From: a virus
DNA length: 30,057 nt
Reading direction: 5' to 3' (one strand)
Virus record (IMG/VR): IMGVR_UViG_3300030329_000587
Location: 1 to 30,057 of that record
Of this stretch, positions 22,429 to 29,033 are shown piece after piece (the first letter of the stretch is position 1; each line of letters begins with the position of its first letter). A model generated the notes under the pieces. That model was not told the DNA's origin and made no database searches. It was given only the letters and a program-made list of their open reading frames with translations. Position numbers and translations under genes: made by a program.

Positions 22429-24870
22429 TTAGCTAAATAGATACTTGGATTCTAAGACTGCGGATAGATTCAGGTCACCTCTGGTTGGTGCGGCGGGGAG
22501 AGCGGGGCCGTACCTCTCAAGCTGGCGCTTGAAGTTATCCAAGAGGTCTGGGGTGTGGAGTTCTACAAATTGTTTGCGGAGCTGGTAGCTCAGGCGTGGG
22601 GCGTTGGAAGCATGGACGGCAAAGCAATCATGGATCGTCATCTGATCCTTGATGCCCTGATCTGCACATGCTAGCACCGTCTCGGTGAGGTGGCTGGCGT
22701 CTAGGCTGTGGATAAAGTTAGGACTAGAGCCTTGGACCGCACGCTGTTTGTGGATCTTGTCCGTCTCATTCGGGAATCGCATTGCAATGAAAGTTCCATC
22801 AAGCACCGTCGTTGTGCGGCGGGCCGATACCTTCAGGTAGTTCTGAAGTACCCTGAACCCTGATGGGGTTTGCCATGTCAGAGGTAGCCCTGCGTCAGCG
22901 TAAGTGCGGGCGGCGTCTCGTATCCAATCCATAGTTTGATTCGCACACTTCATCACTTTATCAATCGCCTTCATGATCTTGCCTGCAAGGTAGCCGGATT
23001 CCTTCCAGCATGTGGGCCTCAATCCCTTGTTAGCCCACGGTATCGCCTTGCCTGTGGCATGTCCTTCTTGGATCTGATCGCTGACGTAGAGCCTCATTGC
23101 GGAGAGCGTCCCGCCGTATGGGATAATCATCACGGAGCGCTTCACGGTCTTCCGGGTAATCCCCCAATCCATCCATCCCCGTGCGATGCTGTTCCCCTGA
23201 TGTGCATCATCCTGAACCATGGCTTTGCACTCATTCGCCACCGCCTGATAAATATCCTGTGGCTGATCTGACGGGGTTAGGTTGGTCAGCCCTGCGCCGA
23301 TAGGGTCAAGCATCAGGGCGCTGAAATGCTGAAGCCCGTTGTTACTGCCATCCATCTGCACCGGGAGATGTGAATAAAAACTGTTTCCTTCCTTGATGTA
23401 GTTCGACCACTCAAAACAGAAGGCTAGAAACTGAAAGGGTTTGTCGGCTTCCTGCCAGTAGTCGTAATCAAGCGGAGCTTCCGCGCATCTGATAATGTGA
23501 TCCTCAATCTCTTTAACCCAGAGGTGTCTTTCGTCTAGTGAAATCTTGTCGTTCCCATACATGGCCGCGCCGTGTGATGCCAGCATGATCTCGGCAGGCT
23601 TTGATGTGATGGGTATCCCCTTCCAGAACTTTAGTAAGGATCTTGAGAAGTCTGGGCCTTGTGGACTGAGCGGGCTGTAAGCCGGATATTTTCTACCGCG
23701 GAAGTCAGAGTAATAAACATAATAAAAAGCACGGTCACGGTAGCTTCTCGCAGTCTGCATACATTGAATAAGGTGCAGTCTGAGACTCCGATCCGTTGCA
23801 TTCTGTTCGCGGATCTTCCGGGCAAGCAATGAATACTCTTTCAGGACTTCGCGCTGTGCTTCAGTCATTTCTTCTTTAGGTATTCTCTGAGTGAAAGGAC
23901 TCTCTGGGACTTTAGCTTCTGATCCGGGTAGCCCTGCAATCCTCAAGTCGCGCTCCATGCACTCTTCAATCACTTCAGCAAGGTCTTGGTTTAAAGCCCA
24001 CTTGGTTTTTTGAAGGGTGTTCAGGCAATGGTATTCCTTCGGCTGGTGGATCGCATCAGCATCCTTGAGGTACTTGGTGGCGTTCAGCTTAATCGCAGGG
24101 AAGCGGAGTGCTTCAGTAAAATATCCACCGCGGTAAACGCCTTCCCAATTCCGGGGCTTGATTAAAGTCGGCGGGGTGAGAGACGAGCGCAAAGATTCTT
24201 CCTCAATTAGCTCTTTCATCCATGAGATTGCGGAGTCTGTGAGGCGTGCGTATTTTCTCATCTGTTTGCCCACCCCTAAAGCGGGAAACTCAACAAGCCC
24301 TGTCCTAAGACGCATGCAATGAAGTAGAAAGACGCCTAGCTCCTGTTTAGTTTTGAGATTCCAAGCCGTCCATTCAATACCCCCAGCCTTTGCCGCTTTT
24401 AAAAGCTTTGTGCGTCTGTGCCCGCGGCCTTTGGCCTGTCGGTTTGTGATTTCTTTGGCGGCATAAAGCAGATTCTTTTCAGCCTTCTTGAATGCTAGCA
24501 TCCTCGCGTGATCTTCAACGTGACTCGCAACCTTGCGGCAGAGCTGATCGTAATAACATTCGGTTGCAAAAGATCCGTAGCTCAACAAATCAAGGCACGT
24601 CTTGATGGTAAGATATGCCGCGGTCTGTGGATCTACACCTTGCTCTTCTAGGAACCTTGAGTACCTTGCCGGGAGTCCGACCATGGCTTTACGCCTGAGC
24701 CGGATCTCTGCGGCGATAACACGGACAGCCTCACCCATAATCTTGCGGCTGTTCTGGTTCGTTGATCCGATTTTATTCTGAGAATTTTTGAGAGTTTTCT
24801 TGTGTAATTTCTCGGTGGACTGACGCCACGCGGCGTTTTCTAGGGCTCTTTGTTTGCGTAGCGTTGCCAT
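22429..24870 (-). CDS. DNA-dependent RNA polymerase, single-subunit T7 type
   Basis: An 813-aa enzyme (T7: 883 aa) that transcribes the phage genes from its own promoters. Conserved blocks are SDFRGRKYPAYSPLSPQG (388-405), the palm motif VQMDGSNNGLQHFSA with catalytic D507, the fingers motif TRKTVKRSVMIIPYGG with R573, K577 and Y585, and PNFIHSLDASHL plus MTIHDCF with catalytic D748. The protein ends in LFS, where T7 has FAFA. The specificity-loop region (about 683-702, RRTTTVLDGTFIAMRF) differs from T7, so the promoter sequence should differ. GAGGGG precedes the ATG and lies inside an inverted repeat. Two TGCTAGCA palindromes fall in the gene. Confidence 0.98.
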   Translation of the reverse strand: MATLRKQRALENAAWRQSTEKLHKKTLKNSQNKIGSTNQNSRKIMGEAVRVIAAEIRLRRKAMVGLPARYSRFLEEQGVDPQTAAYLTIKTCLDLLSYGSFATECYYDQLCRKVASHVEDHARMLAFKKAEKNLLYAAKEITNRQAKGRGHRRTKLLKAAKAGGIEWTAWNLKTKQELGVFLLHCMRLRTGLVEFPALGVGKQMRKYARLTDSAISWMKELIEEESLRSSLTPPTLIKPRNWEGVYRGGYFTEALRFPAIKLNATKYLKDADAIHQPKEYHCLNTLQKTKWALNQDLAEVIEECMERDLRIAGLPGSEAKVPESPFTQRIPKEEMTEAQREVLKEYSLLARKIREQNATDRSLRLHLIQCMQTARSYRDRAFYYVYYSDFRGRKYPAYSPLSPQGPDFSRSLLKFWKGIPITSKPAEIMLASHGAAMYGNDKISLDERHLWVKEIEDHIIRCAEAPLDYDYWQEADKPFQFLAFCFEWSNYIKEGNSFYSHLPVQMDGSNNGLQHFSALMLDPIGAGLTNLTPSDQPQDIYQAVANECKAMVQDDAHQGNSIARGWMDWGITRKTVKRSVMIIPYGGTLSAMRLYVSDQIQEGHATGKAIPWANKGLRPTCWKESGYLAGKIMKAIDKVMKCANQTMDWIRDAARTYADAGLPLTWQTPSGFRVLQNYLKVSARRTTTVLDGTFIAMRFPNETDKIHKQRAVQGSSPNFIHSLDASHLTETVLACADQGIKDQMTIHDCFAVHASNAPRLSYQLRKQFVELHTPDLLDNFKRQLERYGPALPAAPTRGDLNLSAVLESKYLFS

Positions 24871-25006
24871 ATAATACCCCTCAAGCCACCTTCGCTATTG
24901 AATCGCTTATGAAGACCAGCTTATCGGTTAGGTCAGCTTGTGGATTCCTGCGGGAACGAGCATGCAGGAAGAGGAGAGCGTGCCTTTGGACTTGAGGGAG
25001 TATCAT
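24871..25006 (-). repeat. Imperfect inverted repeat exactly bounding the spacer before the RNA polymerase gene
   Basis: The arms ATAATACCCCTCAAG (24871-24885) and CTTGAGGGAGTATCAT (24991-25006) pair over 15 positions with one G-T wobble and one unpaired base. They touch the polymerase ATG on one side and the HTH gene stop on the other. The polymerase ribosome-binding sequence GAGGGG is inside the arm. An inner hairpin TTCCTGC / GCAGGAA (about 24945-24970) is nested within. In mRNA this could fold into a branched leader that hides the ribosome-binding site; this is inferred from pairing only. Confidence 0.65.
24881..25006 (-). CDS. Possible 41-aa protein before the RNA polymerase gene
   Basis: An ATG directly after the TAA of the HTH gene opens a 41-codon frame that ends in a TGA inside the polymerase ribosome-binding arm. 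The peptide begins MILPQVQRHALLFLHARSRR and continues NPQADLTDKLVFISDSIAKVA, a plausible helical and basic small protein. There is no Shine-Dalgarno sequence, but a stop-start junction (TAAATG) would allow coupled translation, and its stop lies 9 bases before the polymerase ATG. If translated, ribosomes would open the leader structure over the polymerase start. It may also be chance. Confidence 0.45.
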   Translation of the reverse strand: MILPQVQRHALLFLHARSRRNPQADLTDKLVFISDSIAKVA

Positions 25007-25186
25007 TTATTTTTTAACTTCTGAATTTTTTAACAAATGTATTATAGAACTTACGGGAATTATCATTTTGCGTCCCCCGGGTTGATAGGCTTTTAGTTTT
25101 CCTTCATTGATCCATCGTCTAATAGTTCTGACATGGACATTAAGGATGTCTGCCGTATCGGTTAAGCTGTAAAAAGTTTTTTTCAT
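25007..25186 (-). CDS. Small HTH DNA-binding protein (excisionase / MerR type)
   Basis: A 59-aa protein beginning MKKTFYSLTDTADILNVH. The pattern YSLTDTADILNVHVRTIRRWINEGKLKAYQPGG.RMIIP fits the excisionase-family winged HTH (helix-turn-helix about residues 7-28, wing with K-L-K-A-Y and an RKMIIP strand). Such proteins act as recombination directionality factors or as transcription regulators. With no integrase in view, regulation is as likely as excision. The start overlaps the upstream stop as ATGA at 25183-25186, and its stop abuts the inverted repeat before the polymerase gene, so it may control that gene. Confidence 0.8.
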   Translation of the reverse strand: MKKTFYSLTDTADILNVHVRTIRRWINEGKLKAYQPGGRKMIIPVSSIIHLLKNSEVKK

Positions 25187-25359
25187 TTTACGCCCGCGTG
25201 TTTCTCATAGTATCGTTTTTTGGCTTCGTCAATCATCTCCTGAGTGATTTCAGTCTTGGATCGCTTGCCTCGTTTAGTGTTCTTCGCGTACTTTGTCTTC
25301 CTAAAATTGCGCTGTTCTTCAGGAATAAATTCAGTAAATATCTCATTAAGTTTCGTCAT
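25183..25359 (-). CDS. Small basic protein of unknown function
   Basis: A 58-aa protein beginning MTKLNEIFTEFIPEEQRNF, with a Lys/Arg-rich middle (RKTKYAKNTKRGKRSKTEI) and a helical end EMIDEAKKRYYEKH. I choose the ATG at 25357-25359 because GGAAG lies five bases upstream and it starts just after the upstream stop; the frame is open to 25491 but that part overprints the upstream gene. The charge suggests nucleic-acid binding. I do not recognise the family. Confidence 0.6.
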   Translation of the reverse strand: MTKLNEIFTEFIPEEQRNFRKTKYAKNTKRGKRSKTEITQEMIDEAKKRYYEKHAGVK

Positions 25360-25360
25360 A

Positions 25361-25669
25361 CTATCTTCCATGTGTATCCGATATTTCATTCCTGAATCTA
25401 GTCCCAATTCCATCCCATTCATGGAAAAAAGGATTCGCTTCTTTGAACATCGTGCATTGCTCTGCAAAATATGGTTTTTCATCAGCATCAACAGGACTCA
25501 TTGGAATTAATGTGTCTAAAATGACCCGATCCTCTTCTTTATTGTGGTCGAGAGTAAGGTGCAACTCCATCACCTTACATAGTTTATCCGGGTCATCGTT
25601 TACGCATTTATCGCAATTCCAAGAAGCCCAATCCATGTGTTCGGTCCCGTTTGGAAAATAAGCCATCAT
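25361..25669 (-). CDS. Hypothetical protein with paired cysteines, downstream of recT
   Basis: A protein of about 102 aa beginning MMAYFPNGTEHMDW. Near residues 19-31 it has CDKCVNDDPDKLC, a Cys-x-x-Cys...Cys cluster that could bind a metal, with a further Cys around residue 72. The C-terminal part is Phe/Trp-rich and acidic. Two adjacent ATG codons are possible starts; the second is better spaced from GGAGG and overlaps the recT stop. Its place in the recombination operon suggests a DNA-metabolism accessory role, but the function is unknown. Confidence 0.6.
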   Translation of the reverse strand: MMAYFPNGTEHMDWASWNCDKCVNDDPDKLCKVMELHLTLDHNKEEDRVILDTLIPMSPVDADEKPYFAEQCTMFKEANPFFHEWDGIGTRFRNEISDTHGR

Positions 25670-26565
25670 GCCTCCACGGTTACATCTTTAGCCACCTGAT
25701 CTGAACCATCACCAATGATCAGAGGAATCTGTTTATTTGATTTTTCGGATTTTTCATTGGGGCTTTTTTCGGATTTTTCCAATTTTTCAGGGCCCAAATT
25801 TTTTCCCGAAAACTTTTCGTTTAATTCATCGGCGCTGTTATCCTCTTCAGCCTCGGTGCCATGGACGTATTCCCATTCTTTGCTGTCAAGATTTAAAGCG
25901 AATCCTGATCCCCCGGCTTCGGCTTTATTAACTGCGGTTTCCAGCTTCTCATTTCCTGTGGGAAGGTTCTTGAGTAAGCGCCTTAAAACCGTCTTCCGTG
26001 CCATTTCCTCATAGTCTGTTTTCCATGGCCCGGAGCTACCGCTCTTGGATCGCGCCTTAATCTTGTCGATTTTGGCTCGGCTCATATACTCAAAATAAAC
26101 CTCTTCTTCGCCTTTAATCTTGGCGCAGGCGTAACAGCCAATCAGCTTGCCGGGATTCTCATCATCAATATTCGGGACGTGTTCAATGCGGGGATTATCT
26201 GACCCTTCAATGATCTTGAAATGATGATCGGTGTCGTAAACAGGCTTGCTCCATATCTTTGTGAAATGGCCGCTCTGCATCGCCAGTTTCATCAACCCTT
26301 TATATCCGGGTTGGAGCTGGCACTTATTCCCGTAAGGGACTAGGTAGGCAAGGCCCTCAATGCTGTTTGGGACAAGACCCATACTGCATGCTTCCATAAC
26401 GCTCTGAAGGATGGAGCCCTTGGAGCATTTCATAATTGCAGGGTTTTTCTGTACTTCCGTTAAAACGATCCGCTGAACCTTCTGCGGGCTGATGTGAGCC
26501 GGGAGAAGGGGCGCCATCTCAGGCTGTAATAAAACCAAATCTTTTTTGAGTTCTGCTTTTTCCAT
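25666..26565 (-). CDS. recT: RecT-family single-strand annealing recombinase
   Basis: A 299-aa protein (E. coli RecT: 269 aa) that binds single-stranded DNA made by the partner exonuclease and anneals it to homologous DNA. Family hallmarks are KCSKGSILQSVMEACSMGLVPNSIEGLAYLVPYG.KCQLQPGYKGLMKLA (about 46-93) and the basic, Gly/Ser-rich SGSSGPWKTDYEEMARKTVLRRLLKNLP (about 175-203). The C-terminal 60 residues are a low-complexity, charged EKSEKSPNEKSEKSNK tail, with a repeated TTTTTCGGATTTTTC in the plus-strand DNA (25741-25780). AAGGAG precedes the ATG. It pairs with the RecE-like gene two places upstream. Confidence 0.95.
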   Translation of the reverse strand: MEKAELKKDLVLLQPEMAPLLPAHISPQKVQRIVLTEVQKNPAIMKCSKGSILQSVMEACSMGLVPNSIEGLAYLVPYGNKCQLQPGYKGLMKLAMQSGHFTKIWSKPVYDTDHHFKIIEGSDNPRIEHVPNIDDENPGKLIGCYACAKIKGEEEVYFEYMSRAKIDKIKARSKSGSSGPWKTDYEEMARKTVLRRLLKNLPTGNEKLETAVNKAEAGGSGFALNLDSKEWEYVHGTEAEEDNSADELNEKFSGKNLGPEKLEKSEKSPNEKSEKSNKQIPLIIGDGSDQVAKDVTVEA

Positions 26566-26574
26566 TTTATCTCC

Positions 26575-27327
26575 TTAGAATGCTATTTTCCCTGAACGGA
26601 AATTCATGTTGTAAACCCGTGCTAGCTGTTCGATATAGTTCCCCGTGTTATGGCTGGGATATATCTCGCCACCTCTTTCCTTGAGCTTCTGAAGCATCCT
26701 TTTTTTAGAATAATTCTCATGCTCCATCATTTGAGCAATTGCCATTTTAATCTTGTCCTGCTTGGGCGGGATTAAAGCTTGGCATTGAGCTATATGCTCG
26801 CATTGCTCTTCAATCAGATTCACATTTTTAAAATGCAAATGATCTTGGGTAATCATTTCGATGATGGTTGATATTGCGAGATTCCGCTCAAACTCAATCC
26901 GGCATATCAAAACAGGATTAAACCCAAATTTATTCATCAGGTACTCAAGGATTTGAGCGCCTTTACTGTTATTATTAACTTGGGCTTTCACAAAATCTGA
27001 TACTGACCATCTATTCGTTGCCGCGCTCATTTCTGCATAGTCCTCAACCTTCGCTTCAGGATCTACCAAGACATAGCCTTCTATCCCTAGTGAACACGCG
27101 ACTTCTGCACGGTGATGACCGTCGCAGATGACAAAATCCTCGTTGATGACAATCGGAAAAGCTTTTTTAAAACCAAACTTTTTCATTGATTCCGTAATCC
27201 TACGGATACGACCTCTTTGTGTTGCTTGAGCCACACCAGCAAGTCGGTTGGCGTTGTTTGGCAATAAAGATTTCAGTTCTTCCGCTGATACTTTTAGCAA
27301 AGTACCTTTCTTGTATTTTCTACTCAT
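26575..27327 (-). CDS. ParB / Srx-fold DNA-binding protein
   Basis: A 250-aa protein. I choose the ATG at 27325-27327, which follows AAGGAGATATAAA and the RecE stop by one base. Residues 40-75 form a ParB N-terminal-like region: an arginine-rich helix (GRIRRITESMKKFGFKKAFPIVINEDFVICDGHHRAEVA), with the signature G-H-H-R (70-73). The middle is helical with a possible HTH (WSVSDFVKAQ), and the C-terminal third is basic. This fold includes ParB CTPases, sulfiredoxins and ParB-type nucleases, so partition, nuclease and regulator roles are all open. No ParA ATPase is seen. A TGCTAGCT site lies in its 3' end (26620-26627). Confidence 0.8.
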   Translation of the reverse strand: MSRKYKKGTLLKVSAEELKSLLPNNANRLAGVAQATQRGRIRRITESMKKFGFKKAFPIVINEDFVICDGHHRAEVACSLGIEGYVLVDPEAKVEDYAEMSAATNRWSVSDFVKAQVNNNSKGAQILEYLMNKFGFNPVLICRIEFERNLAISTIIEMITQDHLHFKNVNLIEEQCEHIAQCQALIPPKQDKIKMAIAQMMEHENYSKKRMLQKLKERGGEIYPSHNTGNYIEQLARVYNMNFRSGKIAF

Positions 27328-27328
27328 T

Positions 27329-28171
27329 TTATATCTCCTTAAATGCCCACCGTGGCAGGCTAATTTCCTCAATAATGGGGCTGTATCCGCTGAATTGATT
27401 TTCAATCGGGGAGTTTTTGTATTTTGCGTATTTTCTGAGGTCTGCCTGCGAGTGCATAAAACCCTCAGCCAGACTCCCCTCGTCTAAGGTGTAACACGCG
27501 ACACCGTGCGGCGGCTGACTCTCCACGCACACAAAAACAAACTTTGCTCTGACACCTGAAACCACTTCCCAACCTCGCAGATACCATGCGGCTTGGACGT
27601 GGTAACGATAGTTCGCAATGCTCTTGGCAAAATTATCGGTGCTAGCATCCGCGGTGGATTTGAGATCAACAAGAACCTCTCGGTCTTCGGTGATATAATC
27701 CGGGCGGCATTTACAAGGGACTGAGGCGGTGAATCCATCAGCGATCACTTTTTCATCCCAGAAAAGTGAGGCCTCAGTCATGCCATCCCCAGAAAAGATG
27801 CTTCCTGCCATTGGATGCTTTTTGACTGCCTCATCCATGGCGTCAATCCTTTCAAGCTGGTTCTGGGTCAGCATCGTCGCGCCTCTATACTTTGCGGTGT
27901 AGGCCGCCATCTCTTCCTTGCCAGCCTTGGTTCTTTTGTTGATCCAATGCGGCTCTTCAAAATACCTATGGCTGAAGAAATCGGGCTCTAAGACAGCAGT
28001 GTGGAACGCGGTGCCCTCAACCATAGCCTTGGTTGGTTCGGAAGAAGGTGCCTCAAAATGAAGGATGCTTCTGTGGATTCTGTCGAGATCACTCTTAGAA
28101 ATGGCAGGATAATGCCGATATTCCGAATTCGGCATTTGCTGAATGATCTCCCATTTCATTTTTTCTAGCAT
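27329..28171 (-). CDS. recE: RecE-like exonuclease (PD-(D/E)XK, exonuclease VIII type)
   Basis: A 280-aa protein equal to the nuclease domain of RecE (in E. coli the C-terminal part of an 866-aa protein). It degrades double-stranded DNA 5' to 3' and leaves 3' single strands for RecT. Motifs are YRHYPAISKSDL, VEGTAFHTAVLEPD with H57, the catalytic CRPDYI (D158) and VDLKS (D169, K171), and NYRYHVQAAWY (188-199). I choose the ATG at 28169-28171, which overlaps the upstream TAG (ATGCTAG) behind GGGAG; the frame also has an earlier TTG. A TGCTAGCA palindrome lies in the D-A-S stretch after the catalytic Lys (27640-27647). Confidence 0.93.
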   Translation of the reverse strand: MLEKMKWEIIQQMPNSEYRHYPAISKSDLDRIHRSILHFEAPSSEPTKAMVEGTAFHTAVLEPDFFSHRYFEEPHWINKRTKAGKEEMAAYTAKYRGATMLTQNQLERIDAMDEAVKKHPMAGSIFSGDGMTEASLFWDEKVIADGFTASVPCKCRPDYITEDREVLVDLKSTADASTDNFAKSIANYRYHVQAAWYLRGWEVVSGVRAKFVFVCVESQPPHGVACYTLDEGSLAEGFMHSQADLRKYAKYKNSPIENQFSGYSPIIEEISLPRWAFKEI

Positions 28172-28272
28172 TTTCTCCCCCAAATTTTTTGCTTAAACCT
28201 TTGCCATAAGGTCCGCTTCTTTCGGAGCTTCTTTTGCGCTTGGTCTTGGGCCAAGCAATCGATTAATCGCAT
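28165..28272 (-). CDS. Small highly basic protein
   Basis: A 35-aa peptide beginning MRLIDCLAQDQAQKKLRKKR and ending WQRFKQKIWGRKC. About 40 percent of its residues are Lys or Arg, with an amphipathic pattern in the second half. The ATG (28270-28272) has GAGG at a good distance. A longer in-frame start exists at 28410, but its Shine-Dalgarno sequence abuts the ATG and its first 46 codons look like non-coding DNA. It may bind nucleic acid or membranes. The stop overlaps the recE start. Confidence 0.5.
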   Translation of the reverse strand: MRLIDCLAQDQAQKKLRKKRTLWQRFKQKIWGRKC

Positions 28273-28396
28273 AGTGCTACCTCGTTTATTGTGATGCCGG
28301 GAGACTGAGCCCCCGGCTGATTTTGAAGAGGGTAAACCGTCAATAATCGGGTTTTTACGGGACCAATCAACCTCTTCATGAGGGGCGCAATCCGCA
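28273..28396 (-). promoter_or_regulatory. Non-coding spacer with a GC hairpin, possible host-type promoter
   Basis: This 124-bp gap holds the hairpin GCCGGG-GGCTCAGTCT-CCCGGC on the minus strand (28296-28317) with no U-tract, so it is not a clear terminator. Upstream of it TTGATT and GATTAT are spaced by 17 bases, which would suit a weak sigma-70 promoter for the recE-recT part of the operon; each box matches consensus at four of six bases. The promoter call is weak. Confidence 0.3.
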
Positions 28397-28570
28397 TTAA
28401 CGCCCGTCATCCCTTAAAGTCTCTAAAATATCGGATTTCAACGCTTCACGATCAGCTTTAACCCGCCGGATCGTCTCGGTTTCTGACAGCTCTGGTGCTA
28501 GCAAAACAGAAAGCTCCTTGACGGCTTTTGTGTTTTTATCAAGTGCTTCAATAAGCTCATTTATCTGCAT
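28397..28570 (-). CDS. Small helical protein, unknown function
   Basis: A 57-aa protein beginning MQINELIEALDKNTKAVKEL and ending in ETLRDDGR. It is predicted to be two helices (LIEALDKNTKAVKELSVLL and ETIRRVKADREALKSDILETL), possibly a coiled coil. The ATG at 28568-28570 has GGGG upstream and overlaps the end of the helicase-loader candidate by 14 bases. A TGCTAGCA palindrome (28496-28503) encodes the L-L-A-P turn between the helices. The family is not recognised. Confidence 0.6.
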   Translation of the reverse strand: MQINELIEALDKNTKAVKELSVLLAPELSETETIRRVKADREALKSDILETLRDDGR

Positions 28571-29033
28571 GGCCGCCCCTTGGATGATCCAATAGAAATA
28601 CCCAATCCCTTCCATAAGCGTCTTGTGTCATCCGAAATCGCTGACCATTGGAATCTGTACCTTCTACTGTTTGTTTGATCGCGCCTCTCGGCACCTCGGC
28701 TCCATCAGCCCAGAGCGCTAAAATCTTTTTCATGTTTTTCTGGGCTATCGCTGAAGGCTCGTTCTTTTTCTTAGGTTCCTCTCCCGGTAGTGCAGGCACT
28801 CGCTTGGAGCCTGTGTAACGCTCAACGGCCAGCTCCTTAAAATGAGCAATGGTCGGGAATTTTTTTAGCCTATCAATGCTTTTTTTAAGACCTTGCTGAA
28901 GCTGTTCCGGGCTCAGGGTTGCCAGCGCTCCCTGCCACAACCCTTCCAGCTCGTCCGTCAGTTCCTCTTTGAAATTGATTGCCAGAGCTTCCAAGCAGAC
29001 GCTTATAGCTTGATCTCTTGTCATTTCCGTCAT
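28557..29033 (-). CDS. Putative replicative helicase loader (G39P / lambda P-like)
   Basis: A 158-aa protein. The N-terminal 80 residues fit the pattern of the phage G39P/helicase-loader group: a helix with LTDELEGLWQGALATLSPEQLQQGLKKSIDRLKKFPTIAHFKELAV, where the FPTIAHFK motif is typical. The C-terminal half is basic and charged, with GRDWVFLLDHPRGGH at the end. Position directly downstream of a winged-helix replication initiator is the lambda O-P order. It would load the host DnaB-type helicase at the phage origin. The start overlaps the upstream gene by 149 bases in another frame, with GAGG upstream. Confidence 0.65.
   Translation of the reverse strand: MTEMTRDQAISVCLEALAINFKEELTDELEGLWQGALATLSPEQLQQGLKKSIDRLKKFPTIAHFKELAVERYTGSKRVPALPGEEPKKKNEPSAIAQKNMKKILALWADGAEVPRGAIKQTVEGTDSNGQRFRMTQDAYGRDWVFLLDHPRGGHADK

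Larger units (their letters stand above)
4255..28503. repeat. Dispersed palindrome TGCTAGCA (11 copies; GCTAGC core 17 copies)
   Basis: Exact TGCTAGCA starts at 4255, 6809, 8303, 14300, 14893, 15865, 20939, 22669, 24493, 27640 and 28496. Six more GCTAGC cores lie at 10433, 12059, 13140, 18869, 20109 and 26621. Most full sites extend to GTGCTAGCAT on one or the other strand, and CCCGTGCTAGC occurs four times. All lie inside genes. With equal base frequencies about 0.5 full sites and 7 cores would be expected in this length. A binding or modification site is inferred; it is not an insertion sequence or tandem array. Confidence 0.75.

Noticed and set aside
25007-25186. Reading the excisionase-like HTH protein as proof of a temperate life cycle
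   Set aside because: No integrase or attachment site is visible, and proteins of this fold often act only as transcription regulators.
27328-27405. The longer N-terminus of the ParB-like protein
   Set aside because: It overprints the end of recE; the ATG at 27325-27327 has AAGGAG and follows the recE stop by one base.
4255-28503. The TGCTAGCA sites as a CRISPR array, insertion-sequence ends or restriction avoidance
   Set aside because: Copies are far apart and inside genes with no common longer flanks, so they are neither an array nor transposon ends. Restriction avoidance would deplete, not enrich, the site.
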